A stretch of 64,000 nucleotides of DNA from Coprococcus_A sp051877705 (GTDB taxonomy: Bacteria > Bacillota > Clostridia > Lachnospirales > Lachnospiraceae): positions 12,891 through 76,890 of the forward strand of contig JBJEJD010000039.1 in the NCBI GenBank assembly GCA_051877705.1, written 5' to 3'. The notes under the pieces are model-generated. The model saw only the letters and a list, made by a program, of their open reading frames with translations. It was not told where the DNA came from and did not search any database. Shown here piece after piece: positions 7,504 through 15,733 of this stretch. Positions within the stretch are counted from its first letter, which is position 1. Every line of letters begins with the position of its first letter. Both the position numbers and the translations under genes were made by a program.

Positions 7504-7734
7504 AAAAAAAGCCCCCGTCTGCATGCAATAACAGACAGGGGCGAGTAATTCCCGCGGTTCCACCCTTATTTGGAATCTTCATTCTGATTATAACGTCATC
7601 AACGGGCTGGATTGGAGCCACTCCGAGTTAGTTTTCGACCGCTTCCTATAAGGTTGATTTCAGCAGACACAACCCTCTCTGATATATTCCACGATGTACT
7701 CTTCTCATCAACGTGTTAACTTAATTTCATTCTG
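7504..7734 (-). promoter_or_regulatory. T-box riboswitch of thrS
   Basis: Minus-strand leader carrying the invariant T-box AGGGTGGAACCGCGG (7552-7566) and then a terminator hairpin (GCCCCTGTCTG / CAGACGGGGGC, 7511-7542) with a run of seven T (7504-7510). The stem I region starts near 7715 with GAAGAGTAC. Uncharged tRNA-Thr would stabilise the antiterminator. In the expected specifier loop (GAAAACTAACTC) an ACU triplet fits threonine; this assignment is less certain than the T-box itself. Confidence 0.93.
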
Positions 7735-7762
7735 ATTATAACACTGAATTCAACTTTGTCAA
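7735..7762 (-). promoter_or_regulatory. Promoter of the thrS T-box transcript
   Basis: TTGACA (7757-7762) and TATAAT (7735-7740) on the minus strand with a 16-base spacer, directly upstream of the T-box. Confidence 0.8.
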
Positions 7763-7775
7763 GGGAGATTTGGCT

Positions 7776-8477
7776 CTATTCTGTTTTCTTAAGTGTGTTG
7801 TATATATTCTGCATCCGAAGATCCGTCCCTGCGATGACATCAGAACATTCCTTTAATTCCTGGGCAATTTCATCCGATACCGGTCCATCGGTTTTATATT
7901 TCAGTTGATGCTCAAGGCTTGCCCAGAAGTCCATGGCAATCGTCCTGATCTGAACCTCTACCTTTAACGGTTTACAGCCATCCGAGAAGAAAACCGGAAT
8001 CTGTACTACCAGATGCAGGCTGCGATAGCCATTTGGCTTCGGATTAGCTATATAATCCTTTATTTCCAGCACGGTAATATCATTCTGAGAAGTCAGCATA
8101 TCCGCAACCATATAGATATCCTGTACATAACTGCAGATAACCCGGATTCCCGCCACATCATGAAGATTCTCCTCCACTGACTGCAATGTGACAGGATAGC
8201 CCCTTCTCTGCAGTTTCTCAATGATACTTGCCGGTTTTTTAACACGATATTTGATATAGGCAATAGGATTATGACTCCTTTTTACCTGGAATTCATCATT
8301 CAAAACTTCCAGCTTCGTACGTACCTCCCGGATAGCACTGCTGTACATCATCATCAGCTCTTCGAACTGCTTGGCTACTTCTCTGAAAGCGCCAATATTT
8401 TCAGCAAAATCTATATCCTGAAGAACGACCGTCTCCAGATCCAACCCCTTTTCAATTGCCACTGTACTTTCTTCCAT
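7776..8477 (-). CDS. Small alarmone synthetase, GTP pyrophosphokinase family (RelQ/YjbM type)
   Basis: Transfers pyrophosphate from ATP to GTP or GDP to make (p)ppGpp. The 233-residue protein has only the RelA/SpoT synthetase domain: HDVAGIRVICSYVQDIY, YIANPKPNGYRSLHLVV, and EVQIRTIAMDFWASLEHQLKYK near residues 175-196, the hallmark of RelQ-type synthetases. The HD hydrolase, TGS and ACT domains of long RSH enzymes are missing. The N-terminal 40 residues are a little longer than in B. subtilis YjbM. GAGGAGG lies upstream of the ATG. It stands between the thrS leader and pta with a terminator on the pta side, so it is probably its own unit. Confidence 0.92.
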   Translation of the reverse strand: MEESTVAIEKGLDLETVVLQDIDFAENIGAFREVAKQFEELMMMYSSAIREVRTKLEVLNDEFQVKRSHNPIAYIKYRVKKPASIIEKLQRRGYPVTLQSVEENLHDVAGIRVICSYVQDIYMVADMLTSQNDITVLEIKDYIANPKPNGYRSLHLVVQIPVFFSDGCKPLKVEVQIRTIAMDFWASLEHQLKYKTDGPVSDEIAQELKECSDVIAGTDLRMQNIYNTLKKTE

Positions 8478-8552
8478 CCCTGCCTCCTCTGTTAATAAAA
8501 AAACAATTAATTTAGTAAACCTGTATCCCTTATATTATACTGCTATTTACAG

Positions 8553-8613
8553 AAAAAAGCCATATCATGCCGGTCAGGAATATTCATATCCTGAACAACA
8601 TGATACGGCTTTT
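8553..8613 (-). terminator. Long terminator after pta (may work in both directions)
   Basis: Outer stem AAGCCGTATCATG / CATGATATGGCTT (one G-T pair) with an inner hairpin TCAGGAT / ATTCCTGA, flanked by TTTTTT on the minus strand and TTTT on the plus strand. Confidence 0.85.
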
Positions 8614-8632
8614 CAGATTCATCTATTATCAA

Positions 8633-9631
8633 TTAGTCAGCCAGAGCAGCTGTAATGATAGCCATGGAATAAACCTCCTCAGCATTGCATCCACGGGACA
8701 AATCGTTAATCGGAGCATTCAGACCCAGGAGAATAGGACCATATGCTTCGAAATTACCAAAGCGCTGAGCAATCTTGTAACCGATATTACCTGCATTGAT
8801 ATCCGGGAAAATAAATACATTGGCATGACCTGCAACTTCGCTGTTCGGGCATTTTGTACGTGCAACACGCGGAGAAACAGCAGCGTCAAACTGAAGTTCA
8901 CCTTCTACAGGAAGATCCGGATTCTTTGCCTTTGTCATCTTAGCTGCCTCGCGCATCTTATCAACATCTTCGCCTTTGCCTGAACCAAATGTAGAGTAAC
9001 TCAGGAATGCAACCTTTGGATCAATACCGAAGATCTTACCACATTCAGCTGTCTCTGTTGCGATCTCCACCAGTTCTTCAGCTGTTGGCTTAATGTTGAT
9101 GGCACAGTCACCCATTGCCAGTACAACTCTCTCACCTGTAGCAGCAGGACGTACCATGATGAAACAGGAAGAAACGATCTTGTTGCCCGGTTTTGTCTTG
9201 ATCAGCTGCAATGCAGGACGTACTGTATCGGCTGTGGAATAGGTAGCACCGCCGAGAAGGGCATCTGCAACACCCATCTTTACAAGCATCGTACCGAAAT
9301 AGTTGCCCTGGCTTAAGATCTTACGAGCTTCATCCGGCTGCATATTCTTGCCCTTACGCAGCTCACAGAACATCTCAACCATTTCATCCATTCTATCGAA
9401 ATGATCAGGATCAACAATGACTGCGCCTCTGATATTATAACCATATTCCTCTGCAGCTTCCAGTACCTCTTCCGGATTACCGACAAGAATAGGTGTCAGG
9501 AAATTGGAAGCCAGCAGACGTGAAGCAGCTTCAAGAATACGCTCGTCTGTACCTTCTGTAAATACTATCTTCTTCGGGTCCTGTTTTAATTTATTAATCA
9601 TCATACGGAAACCCTGCATATTTTTGCTCAT
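8633..9631 (-). CDS. pta: Phosphate acetyltransferase
   Basis: Interconverts acetyl-CoA plus phosphate and acetyl phosphate, the first step of acetate formation. The 332-residue protein is the short single-domain Pta typical of Firmicutes: KKIVFTEGTDERILEAA, GGATYSTADTVRPALQLI, VVLAMGDCAINIKPTAEEL, and near the C-terminus FIFPDINAGNIGYKIAQRF and GLNAPINDLSRGC are all Pta signatures. The start has AAGGAGGAA upstream. An acetate kinase gene, its usual neighbour, is not next to it; a terminator closes the unit directly after pta. A palindrome at 9758-9776 upstream may be a regulator site. Confidence 0.97.
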   Translation of the reverse strand: MSKNMQGFRMMINKLKQDPKKIVFTEGTDERILEAASRLLASNFLTPILVGNPEEVLEAAEEYGYNIRGAVIVDPDHFDRMDEMVEMFCELRKGKNMQPDEARKILSQGNYFGTMLVKMGVADALLGGATYSTADTVRPALQLIKTKPGNKIVSSCFIMVRPAATGERVVLAMGDCAINIKPTAEELVEIATETAECGKIFGIDPKVAFLSYSTFGSGKGEDVDKMREAAKMTKAKNPDLPVEGELQFDAAVSPRVARTKCPNSEVAGHANVFIFPDINAGNIGYKIAQRFGNFEAYGPILLGLNAPINDLSRGCNAEEVYSMAIITAALAD

Positions 9632-9757
9632 ATATGTTCCTCCTTAACAATATGTCCTCAGACATTCTCACAATATATAATTTATCACTTTTTTTCCAGA
9701 TTGCAATGGCTTAGACGATAATTAAAAAATTAACAAAAATTTTCACTTTTTTTGTAC

Positions 9758-9776
9758 AAATTGGTCAGACCAATTT
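9758..9776. promoter_or_regulatory. Perfect palindrome upstream of pta, FadR/PdhR-like operator
   Basis: AAATTGGTC-A-GACCAATTT, a 9-bp perfect inverted repeat with a one-base centre, covers the phnE stop codon and lies about 125 bases upstream of the pta start. The core TTGGTnnnACCAA is that of FadR/PdhR-type GntR regulators. No T-run follows on the phnE-coding strand, which speaks against a terminator for phnE. Confidence 0.45.
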
Positions 9777-11295
9777 ATCTTTTTGATACTTTTGCCGAAA
9801 AAACATCCGCGGCCAACACAAGTATCAACAACCCCAGCAGATAAGCCCCAGCCATGTTCCAGACATAACCGTTCATCGAAAAAAGCAGCGGTGCACCAAT
9901 ACCGCCGGCGCCGACAAATCCCAGCACTGAGGCATCTCTCAGATTGACATCCAACCGATACCAGACATCTGCTGCCAGCGCTTTCCTGCATTCCGGCCAA
10001 ACAACATGACGCATACGGGCAGCCCATCCGCAGCCCATCGTTCGGAAAGCTGCCAGTAATTCCCGATCAGTCCGATCCAGCGTATTGATGAACATACGGC
10101 AGCACATACCAAAGCTCAATAATGCCATCGTCATCACACCGGCAAAGGCTCCAGGTCCAGTCACTCTTATAAAAATCAAACCGGCAATGATTGCCGGGAG
10201 TGTTCGGACCGCCGCTGCCAGAATCCTCATACAAAATGCCGGAACCCGCGGGGATATAGCGTAACTGCCTATCATTGCAGCAGGAAGAGCCAGCAGTGCT
10301 CCGATGGCAGTACCTCCAATGGCAATGCAGAGAGTTTCCAGAAGCAGCCATGGTACGCCATTGCCTGTCATATTCAATATCAATGACCAGTCCGGATGCA
10401 AAAGGCCATCAACAATCCCTGCCAGTATCCTTCCTCCCTTTTCAGGAATCCCATTCCATTCCATGCCTGACAAACTCCACCCTGTGACAGCAAGACCTGC
10501 AGTCACCAGCAAATATCTGACGGATGTCTTCATGCTCTCAGGCTCCTTTAACTTTATACGCAGATATTCACCTGTCTGCTCAACAAACAGTACAACAACA
10601 AATAACAGCAGCAGAATCATACCCGTCTTGGCATATTCCCGCCACGCAATCTTTTCATTCAACAGAAGCCCCACGCCTCCGGCTCCCACATATCCCAGAA
10701 TAGCAGCATGACGAATATTAATCTCCAGAGCATACAAACTGTCTGAAAGATATACGGGCAGCAGCTTCGGCCACACAGAATGTCTGAAAACCGCCATCCT
10801 TCCGTTCCCTGCGGCCAGAAGGGCTTCAAAAGCCGTATAATCCATATGATCCAGCTTCTCCCAGGTCATACGGGCCACAATACCAAAAGTAAAAAAAGCA
10901 ATGGCTGAAGTTCCGGCCAAAGCCCCCGTTCCGAGAATAAATGATGCGGCCAGCGCTGCTACCAAAACAGGGATCGCCCTGATTACATTTACCAGACATC
11001 GCAAAGTAATCGCCAGCCCCCGGTTACCGGTTATTCTGGGACATGCCAGTGCTCCCACAGGTAATGCCAGAAAAGCTCCCACAAAACTTCCTGCGATGGA
11101 CATTTTCACAGTGGCTGCTAAAGGATGCAGAATTTTGGGAATATAGGATATCTCCGGCGGGATCATCTGTCCAAGTATAACAAAAGCCTGTCCGCCCCTT
11201 TTTAACAGAACAGTCAGGCTAAAACCGCAGAACCACAGAGACAGCAGAACTACAGCCGGAATCAGACATCGCCTGATTACATTCACAGTTCTCAT
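9775..11295 (-). CDS. phnE: Phosphonate-family ABC transporter permease, two PhnE units fused
   Basis: Membrane channel of the importer encoded with phnD and phnC. At 506 residues it is twice the usual PhnE length and holds two homologous permease halves. The first (to about residue 250) contains the cytoplasmic EAA-like loop FRHSVWPKLLPVYLSDSLYA with NIRHAAILGYVGAGGVG; the second repeats this as MRHVVWPECRKALAADVWYR with NLRDASVLGFVGAGGIG. Each half has about six hydrophobic segments. One polypeptide could thus form the whole channel. The start overlaps the phnC stop by ATGA, showing translational coupling. The substrate (phosphonate, phosphite or phosphate ester) cannot be read from the sequence; no phosphonate-degrading genes are in the window. 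Confidence 0.88.
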   Translation of the reverse strand: MRTVNVIRRCLIPAVVLLSLWFCGFSLTVLLKRGGQAFVILGQMIPPEISYIPKILHPLAATVKMSIAGSFVGAFLALPVGALACPRITGNRGLAITLRCLVNVIRAIPVLVAALAASFILGTGALAGTSAIAFFTFGIVARMTWEKLDHMDYTAFEALLAAGNGRMAVFRHSVWPKLLPVYLSDSLYALEINIRHAAILGYVGAGGVGLLLNEKIAWREYAKTGMILLLLFVVVLFVEQTGEYLRIKLKEPESMKTSVRYLLVTAGLAVTGWSLSGMEWNGIPEKGGRILAGIVDGLLHPDWSLILNMTGNGVPWLLLETLCIAIGGTAIGALLALPAAMIGSYAISPRVPAFCMRILAAAVRTLPAIIAGLIFIRVTGPGAFAGVMTMALLSFGMCCRMFINTLDRTDRELLAAFRTMGCGWAARMRHVVWPECRKALAADVWYRLDVNLRDASVLGFVGAGGIGAPLLFSMNGYVWNMAGAYLLGLLILVLAADVFSAKVSKR

Positions 11296-12038
11296 GTCAC
11301 CGGCTCCTTCCCGTAAATTGCATCAAGCACGTCTCCATCCAGTTCCTTCGGGCTGCCATCGAACAGAATCTTTCCCTCCCGCAGTCCGATCACTCTGTCA
11401 GAAACCTCTGCTGCCTGTGTCACATTATGACTGTTCATAATGATCGTCATCCCCTGTTCCTGCTGCATCTTTTTGAGAAGAGCCAATATAGCATCCGCAT
11501 TGACCGGATCAAGAGAAGCCACAGGTTCATCCGCCAGCAAAAGGGAGCAATGCTGCATCAATGCCCTGGCAATGGCTGTTCTCTGCTGTTCACCGCCGGA
11601 TAACAGGGCAGCCCTTTGACCTGCTTTGTCTAAAAGCCCCACCTTGTCCAGACATTCCATGCCCTCCCGACATGCCTCATCCGGAAAGCATCCTGTCATC
11701 ATCCGCCAGAAGGGATACTCATAAAGACGTGCGTTCAGTACATTCTCCAGAGCCGTTGTCTCATTAACAAGACAGAAATTCTGGAATATCATACCGATTT
11801 TTCTCTGTATTTCTCTCTTCTGTCTCCCTTTCGCTGCAGAAATACATCTGCCGTCCACCAGAATCTTTCCTTCTGTTACCTGCAGCATCCCATTGATGCA
11901 GCGCAGCAGTGTAGATTTCCCTGCCCCGCTTGGACCAATGACAGAAACAAAACTTCCCTTCTCCACATGCAATGAAACCGAATGTACTCCGGTTCCATTG
12001 CTGTCATATTGTTTTGTTATATTCTCAAGTATAACCAT
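11292..12038 (-). CDS. phnC: Phosphonate-family ABC transporter ATP-binding protein
   Basis: ATPase of the PhnDCE-type importer, 248 residues. Visible motifs: Walker A GPSGAGKST, Q-loop region IGMIFQNFCLVNETTALENV, signature LSGGEQQRTAIARAL, Walker B SLLLADEPVASLDP and the switch His in MNSHNVTQAAEVSDRV. The combination FQxFxLVxxxTALENVL is characteristic of PhnC. It lies ten bases after phnD and overlaps phnE by four bases, so the three are cotranscribed. Confidence 0.93.
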   Translation of the reverse strand: MVILENITKQYDSNGTGVHSVSLHVEKGSFVSVIGPSGAGKSTLLRCINGMLQVTEGKILVDGRCISAAKGRQKREIQRKIGMIFQNFCLVNETTALENVLNARLYEYPFWRMMTGCFPDEACREGMECLDKVGLLDKAGQRAALLSGGEQQRTAIARALMQHCSLLLADEPVASLDPVNADAILALLKKMQQEQGMTIIMNSHNVTQAAEVSDRVIGLREGKILFDGSPKELDGDVLDAIYGKEPVT

Positions 12039-12047
12039 TTGACACCA

Positions 12048-13148
12048 CTACTGTAATTCTTTTAGCAGAGCCTGCGCATCGCGCTCTCCGTCATAATCCC
12101 CGGAATTTGCTCTGACATAGCCTTTATGTGAAAACGTGGAAATAATCTTCAGGCCTTCCTCCGTCTCGCCAATGGAAATCAGAGAATCCGCCAACGCTTC
12201 CTTAAAATCATCCGTCATGATTTCTGAAGCCTTACTGACACTGATCGTATCATTATAAATACCTTCTGTCACACCAATGACATTGGTATCTTCCCAGACA
12301 GAATTCTCTCCGCCAAAATCTGTCTGCCATTGGTCAGCAAATTTATTCTGTACATGTCCAAAGCTCACCAGAATATCCGCCTGACCCGATGCAAGCCTTG
12401 CCATACTGGTAGCATAGGAATCAGATTCAATCACATGAGAGAGATCATTAATCCCTTTACCATATCTGTCTAACAGCCAGAGACTTGGATAAATATAGCC
12501 CGATGCAGATGACGCACTCATGACAGCCCATGTGGCATCGTCCAGATCTTCCCATGACAATTCCCCGCCATTATTAACCTTATCAGCCAGAGCCCTTCCC
12601 TTATCACTCGGCCCCGCCAGAATAACAGAACGATAATATTTTGACATTTCACCTGTATAGGTTCCCTCGCTGCCGTCATTCCAGTCTGCAGGATTCTCCG
12701 AATCCTTACTATATGCTGAACGAAGAGCCGTCAGCAATACCTCACATTCATTATCATATAATACATATGTACCGCCGGATATAAAACCGACATCGGCCGT
12801 ACCTGCACTTAATGCCTCTCCGACAGCCTCATAAGAAGCGCCTACAGACATGTTGACTTCATCTACTTCATAGCCTCTCTGTGCCAGTTCTTTTCTGAGT
12901 ATCTCTTCCAACGGTTCCGTTGCAGCCAGAATTGTCTCCGAAGCATCATAAGGTGCAAAAGCGATCTTCAGTTCTTTAATTGAAGTTACAGTTTCACCCT
13001 GTTCAGATTCTGCCTGAGCCATTGTCTCTCCGGCATTTTCGCTTTCTGTTTTTACAGTCTCTTTCTCTTTAACACTTCCCTGACCACAGGCCGTACATAA
13101 AAGCATAACGGTAATCAGCAGACCCGCAGCCCACTTCATCTTTTTCAT
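12048..13148 (-). CDS. phnD: Phosphate/phosphite/phosphonate ABC transporter substrate-binding lipoprotein
   Basis: Extracytoplasmic binding protein of the importer, 366 residues. It has a lipoprotein signal peptide with lipobox LLCTACG (Cys about residue 21), an acidic linker of about 30 residues, then the PhnD domain: LKIAFAPYDASETILAATEP, GTADVGFISGGTYVLYDN, WAVMSASSASGYIYPSLWLL and ADILVSFGHVQNKF. It is 26 bases downstream of murF and starts the transporter genes. Which phosphorus compound it binds cannot be said; family members differ. Confidence 0.92.
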   Translation of the reverse strand: MKKMKWAAGLLITVMLLCTACGQGSVKEKETVKTESENAGETMAQAESEQGETVTSIKELKIAFAPYDASETILAATEPLEEILRKELAQRGYEVDEVNMSVGASYEAVGEALSAGTADVGFISGGTYVLYDNECEVLLTALRSAYSKDSENPADWNDGSEGTYTGEMSKYYRSVILAGPSDKGRALADKVNNGGELSWEDLDDATWAVMSASSASGYIYPSLWLLDRYGKGINDLSHVIESDSYATSMARLASGQADILVSFGHVQNKFADQWQTDFGGENSVWEDTNVIGVTEGIYNDTISVSKASEIMTDDFKEALADSLISIGETEEGLKIISTFSHKGYVRANSGDYDGERDAQALLKELQ

Positions 13149-13174
13149 TTTCTCTCCATCCCTTCAAATATCTG

Positions 13175-14539
13175 TTACTGCTGCAGCAAAGCAACAATCT
13201 TCTCAAATTCCATGCTGTGAGATGCTTTTACAAGAACGGTATCGCCCGGCTGAATAAGACCAGGCAGATTTTCCATTAATGTATCCCTTGTCTCAAAATA
13301 ATACGCATGACCGCCGGCTTTTACTGCCGCATCATACATGGCCTTTGAAAGACTTCCGACGCATATCATACAATCAATACCGGCCTCCGCTCCATAAAGC
13401 CCCACACCGGCATGCATATCCAGTTCTCCTTCACCCAGTTCAAACATATCACCAAGGACGGCAACCTTTCTTGTGTCTGCCATAGCCAGCAGATCAATGG
13501 CCGCCTTCATGGATACCGGATTGGCATTGTAACAGTCATCAATGATGACTTTATCAGCAGTTTTAATCAGATGACTCCTTCCCGCAACGGCCTCCACATG
13601 GCCGACACCAGCTGCTATCTCCCCGGCACTCATACCAAACTGTCTGCCCACAGCAGCCGCTGCCATGGCATTGTAGATCATATGTCCTCCCGGAAGCGGT
13701 ATATCGGCAATCAATGTCTCCTGTTCCATATGCAGCACAGCCCTGCTGCCAAACAGGCCAAGATTCTCAATACTATCCGCCCATATCTGATTGGATGGAT
13801 TCATACCAAAGGTTACAGGTGCCTTCCCATAAACCTCACGAATAGTGGACAGCTTATCATCATCCCCATTGACAACAACTGTCCCCTTAGGATTCATAAA
13901 ATCAAAAATCTCTGATTTTGCCCTCAGTATCCCGTCTCTGTCAATTAAATTTTCCAGATGGCACTGTCCTATATTCGTCATGACACAAATATCCGGTCTG
14001 GCAACCTCACTCAGGCGGTGCATCTCCCCAAAGCTATTGATACCCATCTCAAGAACGGCAATCTCGTCACTGTCCTGAATACCAAAAATAGTCAGGGGCA
14101 GCCCCACTTCATTATTATAATTGCCTGCTGTTTTATGAACTTTATACCGTTCAGCCAGAACAGCTGCAATGAACTCTTTTGTACTGGTCTTGCCTACACT
14201 TCCCGTAATACCCACAACCTGAATATTCAGCTGCTGGCGGTAAAATGCCGCAGCCCGTTTCAAAGCCATAAAGCTGTCCTTCACAAGAATACATGGCCCC
14301 ATATCCGTGTCCGGAAGCGTCTCACAGATAACCGCCAGTGCTCCCTTTTCAAATACGTCAGGAATAAAGCGATGTCCATCCACCCGCTCCCCCTTTGCAG
14401 CAACAAATATAAAGCCCGGTTTGATCTGTCTTGAATCAATCACAACCCCCTCTGCTGTCTTATCCGAAAAGCATTCCTTCATATAAAAAAGCTGTCCGTC
14501 ACAGGCTTTCGTTATATTTTCCAAAGTCATATTCCTCAT
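13175..14539 (-). CDS. murF: UDP-N-acetylmuramoyl-tripeptide--D-alanyl-D-alanine ligase
   Basis: Adds the D-Ala-D-Ala dipeptide to the UDP-MurNAc-tripeptide in the cytoplasm, the last soluble step before the membrane stages of peptidoglycan synthesis. 454 residues, standard length. N-terminal domain GVVIDSRQIKPGFIFVAAKG; ATP-binding loop GITGSVGKTSTKEF at about 111-124; HKTAGNYNNEVGLPLTI; AVLEMG; C-terminal IIDDCYNANPVSMKAAID and VAVLGDMFELG. The ATG at 14539 has GGGAGG upstream. It follows ddl, which makes its substrate, by 32 bases, and precedes the phnDCE transporter by 26 bases. Confidence 0.97.
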   Translation of the reverse strand: MRNMTLENITKACDGQLFYMKECFSDKTAEGVVIDSRQIKPGFIFVAAKGERVDGHRFIPDVFEKGALAVICETLPDTDMGPCILVKDSFMALKRAAAFYRQQLNIQVVGITGSVGKTSTKEFIAAVLAERYKVHKTAGNYNNEVGLPLTIFGIQDSDEIAVLEMGINSFGEMHRLSEVARPDICVMTNIGQCHLENLIDRDGILRAKSEIFDFMNPKGTVVVNGDDDKLSTIREVYGKAPVTFGMNPSNQIWADSIENLGLFGSRAVLHMEQETLIADIPLPGGHMIYNAMAAAAVGRQFGMSAGEIAAGVGHVEAVAGRSHLIKTADKVIIDDCYNANPVSMKAAIDLLAMADTRKVAVLGDMFELGEGELDMHAGVGLYGAEAGIDCMICVGSLSKAMYDAAVKAGGHAYYFETRDTLMENLPGLIQPGDTVLVKASHSMEFEKIVALLQQ

Positions 14540-14571
14540 TATAATATCATTCCTCCCTCACCTGCAGCCAT

Positions 14572-15600
14572 TTAATCGCGCATGGACAGATCAATCAGCA
14601 GCTGGCATAAATCTGCATAGTCCAGCCCCAGCACCTTTGCTTCCTGAGGAAGCAAAGACATTGGCGTCATTCCCGGCAGTGTATTCGCTTCAAGGCAGTA
14701 GAAATTCTCATTCTCATCCATCATAAAATCCATACGGGCGTAATGTTTCAGCCGCAGCACCTTAAAAGCCAGTTCTGCAGCCTTCTGCATCGCCTTTGTC
14801 TTTTCTTCACTTAATTGCGCAGGACATGTTTCAACGGTAGAACCTGCCTGATATTTATTTTTATAATCATAAAATCCATGAAGCGGTGCAATCTCTATCA
14901 CCGGATAAGCCTTCCCATCCACAACGCCAACAGAGAATTCTCTTCCTTTAATATACTGTTCTACCACGATCTCATCATCATATTGGAATGCCTCTTCCAA
15001 AGCGTGTTCATATTCGTCATCGTTGTGCACCATAAAAACACCTACACTGGAGCCGCCGCAGCAGGCTTTGACAACACATGGATACGGCACCTGTTTGGCT
15101 GTATCTCCGCCCTTTCTCAGCCGAATACCTGCCGGAGTCGGGACGCCGGCGGATATAAAGAGATCTTTTGCAATAGCTTTATTCATACAAATAGCGGAGC
15201 TGACATAATCCGTACCGGTATACCTGATACCATTCAGATCAAAACAAGCCTGTATCTTGCCATTTTCACCATTCTCACCGTGCAGAGCCATAAATACTAT
15301 ATCCGCATTCTGACAAATTTCAATGACATGCGGTCCAAAGAAATTTTTCTTCCAATCCGGACGCAGCGCTTTAACCTCCTCAATATCAGGATTCTGCTCC
15401 TTAATGGCATCTATGGAACCTGCCCAGTCCACATCTTTTTCAAATACATCCCGCCAATCCTCTCCATTATAGCCAAGGAATACATCCAGCAGCATAACCT
15501 GATGATTCTTACTTTTCAATGCTCTGTAAATACCCATACCTGAAACAAGAGAAACATCACGCTCCGTACTGATGCCGCCTGCCAACACAACAATCTTCAT
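14572..15600 (-). CDS. ddl: D-alanine--D-alanine ligase
   Basis: ATP-dependent ligation of two D-Ala, feeding MurF. The 342-residue ATP-grasp enzyme shows the N-terminal VVLAGGISTERDVSLVSG, then FMALHGENGENGKIQACFDL, YTGTDYVSSAICMNKAIAKD, PCVVKACCGGSSVGVFMV, the metal-binding YARMDFMMDENENFYCLEAN and TLPGMTPMSLLPQ. The nucleotide-binding loop reads CCGGSSVGV. In ligase the GMTxxSL region supports the D-Ala-D-Ala rather than D-Ala-D-Lac type, but I would not exclude broader specificity. First gene of the ddl-murF-phnDCE run; GAGGTA precedes the start. Confidence 0.95.
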   Translation of the reverse strand: MKIVVLAGGISTERDVSLVSGMGIYRALKSKNHQVMLLDVFLGYNGEDWRDVFEKDVDWAGSIDAIKEQNPDIEEVKALRPDWKKNFFGPHVIEICQNADIVFMALHGENGENGKIQACFDLNGIRYTGTDYVSSAICMNKAIAKDLFISAGVPTPAGIRLRKGGDTAKQVPYPCVVKACCGGSSVGVFMVHNDDEYEHALEEAFQYDDEIVVEQYIKGREFSVGVVDGKAYPVIEIAPLHGFYDYKNKYQAGSTVETCPAQLSEEKTKAMQKAAELAFKVLRLKHYARMDFMMDENENFYCLEANTLPGMTPMSLLPQEAKVLGLDYADLCQLLIDLSMRD

Positions 15601-15733
15601 TATCTATACCTCATTTCCTGTCTGTTTTCAAAATAATAATTACATATAAAATATGCCGCTTTACACTGCAGCACCTCGATTATACCGCGACAGAAGGATA
15701 TTGTAAAGAAAGGCTTTCTACGTTTTTGCTGGT

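Noticed and set aside
5437..7563. 708-residue ThrS with N-terminal extension
   Set aside because: The extra 57 codons are the 3' end of the T-box leader and contain its terminator; the internal ATG at 7392 has the ribosome site.
9775..13148. Phosphonate degradation cluster
   Set aside because: Only the importer is present; no C-P lyase, phosphonatase or phosphite dehydrogenase gene is in the window.
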